This document shows positions 1 through 6,262 of a stretch of 64,000 bases of DNA, in pieces. The DNA comes from Rhodopseudomonas sp. BAL398 (lineage in GTDB: Bacteria; Pseudomonadota; Alphaproteobacteria; Rhizobiales; Xanthobacteraceae), in assembly GCF_033001325.1 (NCBI RefSeq), contig NZ_CP133111.1, positions 930,001-994,000 on the forward strand. The letters run 5' to 3'. The notes under the pieces were generated by a model. The model was not told the origin of the DNA. It worked only from the letters and a program-made list of their open reading frames with translations, and did not search any database. The first letter of the stretch is position 1. Every line of letters starts with the position of its first letter. The position numbers and the translations under genes are program-made.

Positions 1-170
1 GCCATTTCCTCATAGACGTTCTGCGTCACCGTATCGAGCGAGGCATTGGGCATGAAGATCGCCATGAACACCACGGCGACGGCGCCGAGCGCAAAGGCGA
101 TCGGCATGCCGGAGAACATCGCAAACAGCGTCGCGGCGCCGTAGCTGATGCCGATTCCGAGCACCGTCAC
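1..170 (-). CDS. dctM: TRAP transporter large permease DctM, N-terminal fragment (cut by window edge)
   Basis: Only the first 56 or so codons lie in the window; the gene continues to the left. It reads from a GTG at 170 (VTVLGIGISYGAATLFAM...), a hydrophobic start containing the FSGMPIAFALGA segment typical of TRAP large permeases. DctM proteins are multi-spanning inner-membrane proteins that couple sodium-driven uptake of a ligand handed over by the DctP binding protein. The GTG overlaps the TGA of the upstream dctQ (GTGA), so the two are translationally coupled, and gene order (P-Q-M) supports the call. The GTG start is chosen because of this overlap; no ATG is better placed. Confidence 0.85.
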   Translation of the reverse strand, partial: MTVLGIGISYGAATLFAMFSGMPIAFALGAVAVVFMAIFMPNASLDTVTQNVYEEM

Positions 171-718
171 GAGCGAGCCTCGCGGGCCAAGGAGGTGACG
201 ATCTGCAACAGGATCTGCAGGCACAGCAGGCTCATGCCGGCGGCCATCAAGCCATAGGGGATCGCCAGCGGCGGCGACCACATCGAATCCGTGACATGGC
301 CGCCGACATAGGCCTCATGGGTCAGGGTCCAGGATTTCCAGGCGAAGAAGGCGCAGAACGCCAGGCTGGCGACGTCGACCAGCAGCAGCCGGATTCGATT
401 CACCAGCGGCGGCAGCAGCCCGACAAAGGCCTCGATGCCGATATGGCCGCGCTGGCCCTGCACATAGGCGGCGGTGAGGAAGGTGGCACCGACCAGCAGA
501 AACACCGCGGCTTCGTCCTGCCAATAGGTGGCGCTGTGGAACAGGCCGCGGCTCAGCACGCTGTAGCTGAGGATGCCGCAGGCCGCGATCAGCGCGATGG
601 ATGCGGCCACCACGATGAGATTGTTGAGCAACGCCGATGCGCGGTGCAGCGCCGCCAGCAATCCGTGGCTGGCGGCGGCTACGCTGTCGCGATGGTCCAG
701 CCGAGGACCATGCATCAT
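167..718 (-). CDS. dctQ: TRAP transporter small permease DctQ
   Basis: A protein of 183 residues starting at the ATG at 718 (MMHGPRLDHRDSV...). It has four hydrophobic segments: around residues 32-52 (LIVVAASIALIAACGILSYS), 65-80, 104-124 and 143-165. This is the four-helix layout of DctQ, which links the large permease in the inner membrane. The conserved WQDEAAVFLLVGATFL stretch near residue 62 is typical of the family. The start overlaps the dctP stop by four bases (ATGA) and the stop overlaps the dctM GTG. A longer open frame continues upstream to 1285, but it lies inside dctP and is a shadow. Confidence 0.9.
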   Translation of the reverse strand: MMHGPRLDHRDSVAAASHGLLAALHRASALLNNLIVVAASIALIAACGILSYSVLSRGLFHSATYWQDEAAVFLLVGATFLTAAYVQGQRGHIGIEAFVGLLPPLVNRIRLLLVDVASLAFCAFFAWKSWTLTHEAYVGGHVTDSMWSPPLAIPYGLMAAGMSLLCLQILLQIVTSLAREARS

Positions 719-1731
719 GCGGCGGTGTCGGTTGCGAGCTTCAGCAGCTTGGCGGTGGTGGCGGTCTTGGCGCCATAGTCCTTCCACGCGGTGTCGCGGG
801 CGATGTCGCGCCATTTGCCGACGGTCGCGGCATCGAGCTTGCTGACCGTGGCGCCGGCCTTTTCGTAGACCTTGGCGACCTCGATATCGTCGCTCTGCGC
901 GCCTTCCTTGCCGAAGGCTTCCAGTTCGCTGCCGACCGACAGAATGATGTCCTGATGGTTTTTCGGCAGCTTGTCGAAGATCGCCTTCGACATCATCAGC
1001 GGCTCCAGCATGAACCAGTAGGAGGCGTCGGCGCCCGAGGTCAGATGCTTGGCGACTTCCTCGAGACGGAACGAGATCAGGCTGGTGGAGGAGGTGATGC
1101 CGGCGTCGCAGGCGCCGGTCTGCATCGCCGCGTAGATTTCGTTGGACGGCACCGACAGCACCGCGGCGCCCGCGGTCTGCAACACCATGTCCATCTCGCG
1201 CGAGCCGCCGCGCACCTTGAGGCCCTTGGCGTCGTCCGGGGCCACCAGCGCCTTGCTGCGGCTGGCGACGCCGCCGGCCTGCCACACCCAGGTGATCAGC
1301 ATGATGCCCTTGTCGGCCAGGAAGTCGGTCAGCGTCTTGCCGACCGGCTTGGTCTTCCAGCTCAACCCCTGCTCATAGGTCGAGACCAGGCCGGGCATCA
1401 GGCCGATATTGGTCTCGGGGAGTTCGCCGCCCGCATAGGGCATCGGATACAGCGACAGATCGAGCGCGCCTTTGCGCATCGCCGAGAATTGCGCCTTGGT
1501 CTTGATCAGGGACGAGCCCGGATAGACCTCGCCGACCAGCTCGCCGCCGCTGCGCTTGCCGATTTCTTCGGCGAATTTGCGGCACAGCCGGTCGCGGAAA
1601 TCGCCGCTGTCGATGGTCCCGCCGGGGAATTGATGCGAAATCTTCAGCGTAGTCGCAGCCTGAGCGGGACCGAAACGCAAGATCGCGGGCGCGGCAAGAG
1701 CCGTCCCGAGAAGGTGACGTCGTGTGATCAT
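715..1731 (-). CDS. dctP: TRAP transporter substrate-binding protein, DctP family
   Basis: A periplasmic solute receptor of 338 residues. The N-terminus MITRRHLLGTALAAPAILRF has twin arginines, a hydrophobic stretch and an AQA cleavage site, so export is probably Tat-like, with cleavage near residue 25. The body has the family order, including KISHQFPGGT, a 'GGVASRSK' region and the central 'LKVRG' segment near residue 170, which normally carries the arginine that pairs with a ligand carboxylate. The likely ligand is an organic acid, but the exact one cannot be read. It is the first gene of dctPQM. A purine-rich GGGAGAG sits about 7 bases before the ATG. Confidence 0.9.
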   Translation of the reverse strand: MITRRHLLGTALAAPAILRFGPAQAATTLKISHQFPGGTIDSGDFRDRLCRKFAEEIGKRSGGELVGEVYPGSSLIKTKAQFSAMRKGALDLSLYPMPYAGGELPETNIGLMPGLVSTYEQGLSWKTKPVGKTLTDFLADKGIMLITWVWQAGGVASRSKALVAPDDAKGLKVRGGSREMDMVLQTAGAAVLSVPSNEIYAAMQTGACDAGITSSTSLISFRLEEVAKHLTSGADASYWFMLEPLMMSKAIFDKLPKNHQDIILSVGSELEAFGKEGAQSDDIEVAKVYEKAGATVSKLDAATVGKWRDIARDTAWKDYGAKTATTAKLLKLATDTAA

Positions 1732-2014
1732 GATGCTCTCCCTGGGTCGGTTCTTTTCTTTGTAGTAGCGTTGCTAAACCAAATGCAGCACCGGTGCAAT
1801 TAGCGACTTGGTAGTCTGTGTGGGTGGGGGAATGGGCTCGGAAAGGCGCAGAACGCTGTCATCGCGTATCGCGCCGCACCATGTTGCATTGCACGCATTG
1901 CGGTGCGGTGGCCCAAAAGAAATTAACGTCGGGCGTAACATCGGAGGTTTCGAGACGTTGTCTCTATGGCGACTGACCGTTGCCCTTGAACCGCATCAAC
2001 AGGATGACACAGCC
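1732..2014. promoter_or_regulatory. Divergent intergenic region between dctP and the MXKDX gene, with a 13-bp dyad
   Basis: This 283-bp stretch separates two divergent genes and must hold promoters for both. At 1952-1964 there is a short dyad, GAGACGTTGTCTC (5-bp arms, 3-bp spacer). It is preceded at about 1935-1941 by CGTAACA, which could be the -35 of an extracytoplasmic-function sigma promoter for the downstream secreted protein. The dyad is seen directly. The promoter reading is a weak inference, and no clear sigma-70 boxes stand out. Confidence 0.3.
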
Positions 2015-2239
2015 ATGACCATCAGCACCCGCATTGCCCTCGGCGTCTCGGCGGCCGCGATTTCGCTCAGCCTGGGCTTTGCCCCTGCCTTCGCCATGGA
2101 TGACATGAAGAAGGACGGTATGAAGAAGGAAACGATGTCCAAGGACAGCATGAAGAAGGATTCCATGCACAAGGACAGCATGAAGAAGGACGCCATGAAG
2201 AAGGACGACGGCATGCACAAGGAAGGCATGAAGAAGTAA
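2015..2239 (+). CDS. Small exported MXKDX-repeat protein
   Basis: A protein of 74 residues. Residues 1-27 (MTISTRIALGVSAAAISLSL..., ending AFA) are a Sec signal peptide. The mature part is almost entirely tandem MKKD/MSKD/MHKD units (DDMKKDGMKKETMSKDSMKK and so on), the pattern of the pentapeptide MXKDX-repeat family. It is rich in Met, Lys and Asp, with no Cys and four His. Family members are small periplasmic proteins of unknown role, often linked to stress or metal response; a metal-related role here is inference only. The ATG at 2015 is chosen because it starts the signal peptide; the open frame extends upstream without coding character. A 9-bp-stem hairpin follows the stop. Confidence 0.8.
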   Translation: MTISTRIALGVSAAAISLSLGFAPAFAMDDMKKDGMKKETMSKDSMKKDSMHKDSMKKDAMKKDDGMHKEGMKK

Positions 2240-2250
2240 TCACCGCAATC

Positions 2251-2284
2251 GGACCAGGCTCGTCCTTACGGTCGGGCCTGGTCC
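2251..2284. terminator. Hairpin after the MXKDX gene
   Basis: Perfect 9-bp inverted repeat GGACCAGGC (2251-2259) / GCCTGGTCC (2276-2284) with a 16-nt loop, starting 11 bases after the stop codon. There is no T-run, so it may be a weak or Rho-assisted terminator. It lies between convergent genes and could serve both strands. Confidence 0.5.
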
Positions 2285-2324
2285 CTGCTTGGATTACATC
2301 GGTCGGCTGGCGCGCAATCGCGCG

Positions 2325-2669
2325 CTATTTGCGCTTCTTGCGCGCGGCATAGCGCGCGTCGCGGGCGGCCTTTTGCTCGGCCTGCAGCGCCAGTTCCTGG
2401 GCGGCTTTTTCCGCCTCGAGCCGCAGCTTTTCGGCGGCGGCCTGTTCGGCCATTTCGGCGTCCAGCTTCAGTTTCTCGGCCTTGGCGGCGTCGCGGGCGA
2501 GTTTGGCCGCGGCGCGGGTGACAGCCTGGGCCTCGCGCTCGGCTTGCCGCTGCAGCACCGCCGGATCATCGGGGCCGGGCTTCGCCTTGAACTTCTCCAA
2601 AAGGCTCTTGCGGGCTTCCATTGCCGCCTTTTGCCGGTCCGCGAAGCTTGGTTCCTTGAATCCGCTCAT
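2325..2669 (-). CDS. DUF6481-type small charged coiled-coil protein
   Basis: A protein of 114 residues beginning MSGFKEPSFADRQKAAMEAR. The N-terminal block SFADRQKAAMEARKSLLEKF is the conserved signature of small alphaproteobacterial proteins annotated DUF6481. The rest (residues 40-110) is a long Ala/Glu/Lys/Arg helix with heptad-like repeats, ending in a very basic tail (ARYAARKKRK). It has no signal peptide or membrane segment, so it is likely cytoplasmic and possibly nucleic-acid associated through the basic tail (inference). The start at 2669 is preferred over the upstream start of the open frame because conservation begins there. Function unknown. Confidence 0.75.
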   Translation of the reverse strand: MSGFKEPSFADRQKAAMEARKSLLEKFKAKPGPDDPAVLQRQAEREAQAVTRAAAKLARDAAKAEKLKLDAEMAEQAAAEKLRLEAEKAAQELALQAEQKAARDARYAARKKRK

Positions 2670-2981
2670 ATTACCGGCCTTGTTGCTTTCTTTGTTGTGG
2701 CGAGCCGCGCATCTGCCGTGGCAGTTCTGGCGCTGGCCAGGATCGATCGTGCGGAGCGGTTTACAGCCGACAGCGCCGCAACGCATCAATTTTCTGCGTT
2801 TTCCATCGTTGCGCGGGAAATCAAGCGTGATTCGGTCGGCTGGTTCCGCCGGCAGCGCCGCCCAGGCGCGATTCGGTCACTGGGAGCGTTGTTGTGAAGT
2901 CTGGCGGCGATGCGCTAGAACGGCGGCGGTTTGCGATCGCCAAACCAACCGCCGCAAGCCAGCCGTCCAAAGGGAGACCTC
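2670..2981. other. Intergenic region between DUF6481 gene and FKBP gene
   Basis: This 312-bp stretch between divergent genes has no convincing coding frame. It should hold the promoters of both neighbours. A ribosome-binding site AGGGAGA (about 2971-2977) precedes the FKBP start. I found no strong repeats or hairpins. Confidence 0.5.
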
Positions 2982-3455
2982 ATGCCCGTAAATCACCGTG
3001 CCGGCGCCGCGATGGCGTTCGTGCTGGTTGTCGCTTGTTCGGCCGTCGCATCGATCGCGCCGGTCTCCACCGCAATGGCTCAGTCCACAGGAAAATCCAA
3101 AATCATGACCACAGCATCAGGCCTCAAGATTGAAGACAGTCAGGTCGGCACCGGCGTCTCGCCGCAAAAGGGCCAGATCTGCGTGATGCATTACACCGGC
3201 TGGCTCTATGAGAATGGCGTCAAGGGCAAGAAATTCGATTCCTCGGTCGACCGCAACGAGCCGTTCGAGTTTCCGATCGGCAAGGGCCGGGTCATCGCCG
3301 GTTGGGACGAGGGCGTCTCGACCATGAAGGTCGGCGGCAAGCGTACGCTGATCATTCCGCCGGCCTTGGGCTATGGCGCGCGCGGCGCCGGCGGCGTGAT
3401 TCCGCCGAATGCGACGCTGATGTTCGACGTCGAATTGCTCGACGTCAAAGGCTGA
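2982..3455 (+). CDS. FKBP-type peptidyl-prolyl cis-trans isomerase, exported
   Basis: A protein of 157 residues. An N-terminal hydrophobic region (about residues 8-34, AAMAFVLVVACSAVASIAPV..., ending TAMAQ) acts as a signal peptide, so it should work in the periplasm. The FKBP domain fills residues 45-157 with the usual landmarks: YTGWLYENG, KFDSSVDRNEPFEFPIG, VIAGWDEG, and the C-terminal GYGARGAGGVIPPNATLMFDVELL. These include the conserved aromatic and Asp residues of the proline pocket. The enzyme speeds prolyl isomerisation in folding proteins. The ATG at 2982 follows AGGGAGA at good spacing; the upstream ATG at 2931 lacks such a site. Confidence 0.92.
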   Translation: MPVNHRAGAAMAFVLVVACSAVASIAPVSTAMAQSTGKSKIMTTASGLKIEDSQVGTGVSPQKGQICVMHYTGWLYENGVKGKKFDSSVDRNEPFEFPIGKGRVIAGWDEGVSTMKVGGKRTLIIPPALGYGARGAGGVIPPNATLMFDVELLDVKG

Positions 3456-3554
3456 TCGCTGACGGTACGCCATCGCGCGCCGGCCCGGCCACCAGGTCGG
3501 TGTTCGGCGCGCGCAAGGCGCGTCAGGGTTCCTTCCGCCCGTTTCAAGGCGATC

Positions 3555-4349
3555 ATGACCGAGCTTTCCGAATCCGATTCTGCCGAACCGCTGGCGCTGG
3601 CACGCATCGCCCATGTGGCGATGCAGGCTGGCGCCATCCTGGCGCAGAGCGGCGCGTCGGTCCGGGTCGTTCATGAGGGCGCGCGGATGGTCGCCGCCGG
3701 CCTCGGGGTCGAGGTGCTGGGCCTGCGATCGGGCTATGCGTCATTCGAGATCACGGTGGCGCAAGGCCCGCGCGCCGTGACGCGGATGATGCAGATCGGT
3801 GCGCATGGCGTGAACCACCGGCTCGATTTCGCGGTGCGCGAGCTGGTGCTGCGGGTCGCGCAGGGCGGCATGACGGCTGAGGCCGTCGAGGCCGAATTGA
3901 AACGGCTGCAGCGCGAGACGCCGCGCCATTCGCCGTTGCTGGTGGCGCTGGCGACCGGCGCGGCCTGCGCCGCGTTCGGTCGGCTGCTGGGCGCCGACTG
4001 GCCGGCCTTTCTGCCCGTGCTCGCCGGGACTGCAATCGGGCAGGGGGTTCGGCATTGGCTGGGCGTACGCCAAGTCAACGTCTTCGTGGTCGCGGCGATC
4101 GTCGGCTGCGTGGCCGCCACGCTTGGCGGTTTTGGCGCCCGGCTCGCCGGCAGCGCCACCGTCGAACTGGCGATGATGGCGTCGATCCTGCTGCTGGTGC
4201 CCGGCGTGCCGTCGACCAACGCGCAGACCGACGTGATGGACGGCTATCCGACGATGGGCAGCGCCCGCGCCGTCACGGTAATCATGATCATGGTGTTCGC
4301 GGTGACCGGGCTGTGGCTCGCCGAATTCGTCCTGAGGATTCACTCGTGA
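3555..4349 (+). CDS. ThrE-family threonine/serine exporter, large subunit (DUF1212/YjjP type)
   Basis: A protein of 264 residues. The N-terminal half (about 1-120) is a soluble domain with AGAILAQSGASVRVVHEGARM and LGLRSGYASFEITV, landmarks of the YjjP/ThrE N-terminal domain. The C-terminal half has about five hydrophobic helices, with the conserved LVPGVPSTNAQTD near residue 218. With the next gene it makes a split version of ThrE, an inner-membrane exporter of threonine, serine or, in some relatives, dicarboxylates. The following gene starts inside its stop codon (GTGA), so the two are translationally coupled. Substrate is family inference. Confidence 0.88.
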   Translation: MTELSESDSAEPLALARIAHVAMQAGAILAQSGASVRVVHEGARMVAAGLGVEVLGLRSGYASFEITVAQGPRAVTRMMQIGAHGVNHRLDFAVRELVLRVAQGGMTAEAVEAELKRLQRETPRHSPLLVALATGAACAAFGRLLGADWPAFLPVLAGTAIGQGVRHWLGVRQVNVFVVAAIVGCVAATLGGFGARLAGSATVELAMMASILLLVPGVPSTNAQTDVMDGYPTMGSARAVTVIMIMVFAVTGLWLAEFVLRIHS

Positions 4350-4825
4350 CCGCAACGCTGGCCGCAATGCTTCCGCATCTGGCGCATCAGGCCGTGTTCG
4401 GCGCCATCGCCGCGGCGGGATTCGGCGTACTGTTCAATTTCGGCGGCCGCGCGCTGGCCTGGTGCGCCGTCGCCGGCGCGCTTGCGCTGGCGGTGCGCAC
4501 GCTGGTCCAGCAATTTGGCGGCAGCCTCGAGGCCGCGACATTTCTGGCGGCGATCGCGACCTCCTGCGCGGCGATCATCTCGCGGCGCTGGCTCGGCCCG
4601 CCCTGCCACGCGATCGCGCTGGCGGGCTGCATCCCGATGGTGCCGGGCGCGTTCCTCGGCCAGGCGATGCTCGGCTATATGGCGGCGGCGGCCGACACCT
4701 CGGGCGCCTCGACGGCGGCGATCGTCGCCTCGTCGCAGGCCTTCGTCCGCGTGCTGTCGATCGTCGGTTCAATCGGCGCGGGCTTGGCGATTCCGGCGTA
4801 TTTGCTCAAAAGCAAGCATTTTTAG
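4346..4825 (+). CDS. ThrE-family threonine/serine exporter, small subunit (DUF3815/YjjB type)
   Basis: A protein of 159 residues starting at the GTG at 4346, which overlaps the upstream stop. It has four or five membrane helices and the family's CIPMVPGAFLGQAMLGY segment near residue 92, matching the VPG motif of the partner subunit. It is the membrane half of the split ThrE exporter. The open frame continues upstream to 4055, but that part shadows the partner gene. The GTG start is supported only by the tight overlap and by the onset of hydrophobic sequence. Confidence 0.85.
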   Translation: MTATLAAMLPHLAHQAVFGAIAAAGFGVLFNFGGRALAWCAVAGALALAVRTLVQQFGGSLEAATFLAAIATSCAAIISRRWLGPPCHAIALAGCIPMVPGAFLGQAMLGYMAAAADTSGASTAAIVASSQAFVRVLSIVGSIGAGLAIPAYLLKSKHF

Positions 4826-4874
4826 AGCAATTCCGGTTCTATAGAATCGGCATGCCGGCATGCTGGGCGGCTCT
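4824..4874. repeat. Composite palindromic intergenic element
   Basis: Just after the exporter stop codon lie stacked palindromes: TTCTATAGAA (4837-4846), GCATGCCGGCATGC (4850-4863), and outer arms AGAGC (4824-4828) / GCTCT (4870-4874). The AGAGCAATTCCGGTTCTA part looks like an intergenic repeat I associate with Bradyrhizobiaceae genomes (from memory). It may also end transcription of the exporter pair. Confidence 0.45.
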
Positions 4875-4891
4875 CGTTGTCGGATCGACCG

Positions 4892-5953
4892 CTAACGCAT
4901 CCGACTCATGACACCGCGCGGCGCCGCCGAAACGCTCGATGCAATCGAACACATCTGCCCGGGATAGGTGCCTGCTACGAGAGGCTTCGCGATCGGCATG
5001 CTCGGCTCCGACACGGTGTCGGCGTGGCGGATGTAGTCGAAGCTATCGTCGGCACGAAGACTCGTCATCCTGAGCAAGGCGTCGATGAAGTGATCGGCAA
5101 GGGGCTGAAGCGTCCGATCGGTCTTGCGGATGATGCCGACCCGCCGATTGAATTGCGGGGATTCCACGGGCTTGAAGCAGAGCCCGGTCATGTTGCCCAG
5201 TTCGGCCGCGGCCGACGGCAGAATGGCGACGCCGACGCCGGCGCGGACCATGCCGAGCGCGGTCGACATGTAATTGGACTCCATGGCGATATTCAGCTCG
5301 CAGCCTTCTCGCTCCATCGACCACTCGAACAGCACCCTGACGCTGCTGTTTTTCCGGGTCAGGACCAGCGGGTAGGGAGCAAAGTCCTTGATCTGCACGA
5401 CCGGCATCGATGTGTTCAAAGGATGCTCGGCGGGGAAGAACGCGCACAGGCTGTCGGACAAATAGTCCTGCACCTTGATCCCCTTGTCGGAGCTGATACG
5501 CGTCCCAATGCCGAAATCGACATCCTCGGCCTTCACCAGCTTGATGATTTCCTCGCCGACCACGTCCAGCACATCGATCACGATGCCTGGGTTCTGCGCT
5601 TGAAAATCCACGATCACGCGCGGCAGAAACGTGGCCGCGACCGAGGGCAACGCCGCCACCCGGATGGTCCCGCGCTTGGCATAGGTGATGTCGGACGCCG
5701 CCAGCAGAACCTCCTCCATGTTCGTGGACAGGCGTTCCATCAGCGGCAGGATGTTGCGACCCGCCGGCGTCAACTCGACCCGGCGCTTGTTGCGATCGAA
5801 CAGCCGAATGCCGAGCTGCTGCTCCAGCGTATTGATCTGCACGGTCAACGTCGGCTGCGAGACATTCAGCTCCTGTGCCGCGCGGGTGAATTTCAGATGC
5901 CGCACCAGTGCCAGAAAGGCGCGAACCTGGCGAAAGTTAGGGGGAAGCGTCAT
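4892..5953 (-). CDS. LysR-family transcriptional regulator
   Basis: A protein of 353 residues. Residues 1-62 form the winged helix-turn-helix (FRQVRAFLALVRHLKFTRAA... SQPTLTVQINTLEQQLGIRLFDR), followed by the linker helix and a LysR substrate-binding domain (about 90-295). It is about 50 residues longer than usual: the tail after residue 300 (SFDYIRHADTVSEPSMPIAK... to the end) matches nothing I recognise. LysR regulators often control a divergent neighbour, but the flanking genes here are convergent or co-oriented, so the target is not evident. Candidates are the ackA-pta operon or a distant locus. Confidence 0.9.
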   Translation of the reverse strand: MTLPPNFRQVRAFLALVRHLKFTRAAQELNVSQPTLTVQINTLEQQLGIRLFDRNKRRVELTPAGRNILPLMERLSTNMEEVLLAASDITYAKRGTIRVAALPSVAATFLPRVIVDFQAQNPGIVIDVLDVVGEEIIKLVKAEDVDFGIGTRISSDKGIKVQDYLSDSLCAFFPAEHPLNTSMPVVQIKDFAPYPLVLTRKNSSVRVLFEWSMEREGCELNIAMESNYMSTALGMVRAGVGVAILPSAAAELGNMTGLCFKPVESPQFNRRVGIIRKTDRTLQPLADHFIDALLRMTSLRADDSFDYIRHADTVSEPSMPIAKPLVAGTYPGQMCSIASSVSAAPRGVMSRMR

Positions 5954-6125
5954 GATGAACCGTTGCTCTTTCTCGCCTCTGCTTGGAAGGCCTCGTCAAC
6001 CGACGACATCTGCGCAAGCTAGCGTCCGCCGAGCGCGGCCGCAGGAAACTTTAGACTAGCGCATCGGGCTCGGCGGATGATTGATCATTGTCATGACATA
6101 ACAGCAAATCGCTCCGCCCAGACAA

Positions 6126-6251
6126 TCATGCGCGTCGATGCTGCGTCGGTTCGGCCGCTTCCTCGGCCACGATGGCGGTTGGGAGGATTGACAAGGCGCT
6201 CTGGGTGATGACGACGCCGCGATCCGGGTGTCGCGGCGTCTTGTCGCGCAT
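6126..6251 (-). CDS. Possible 41-residue protein downstream of pta
   Basis: A short frame starting at the ATG at 6251, only 11 bases after the pta stop. GGAG immediately follows the stop and lies about 8 bases before this ATG. The product is MRDKTPRHPDRGVVITQSAL and a further 21 residues ending TQHRRA. There is no family I recognise and no clear domain. The placement and ribosome site make translation plausible, but it may equally be a remnant or chance frame. Confidence 0.3.
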   Translation of the reverse strand: MRDKTPRHPDRGVVITQSALSILPTAIVAEEAAEPTQHRRA

Positions 6252-6262
6252 CGTTTCGCTCC

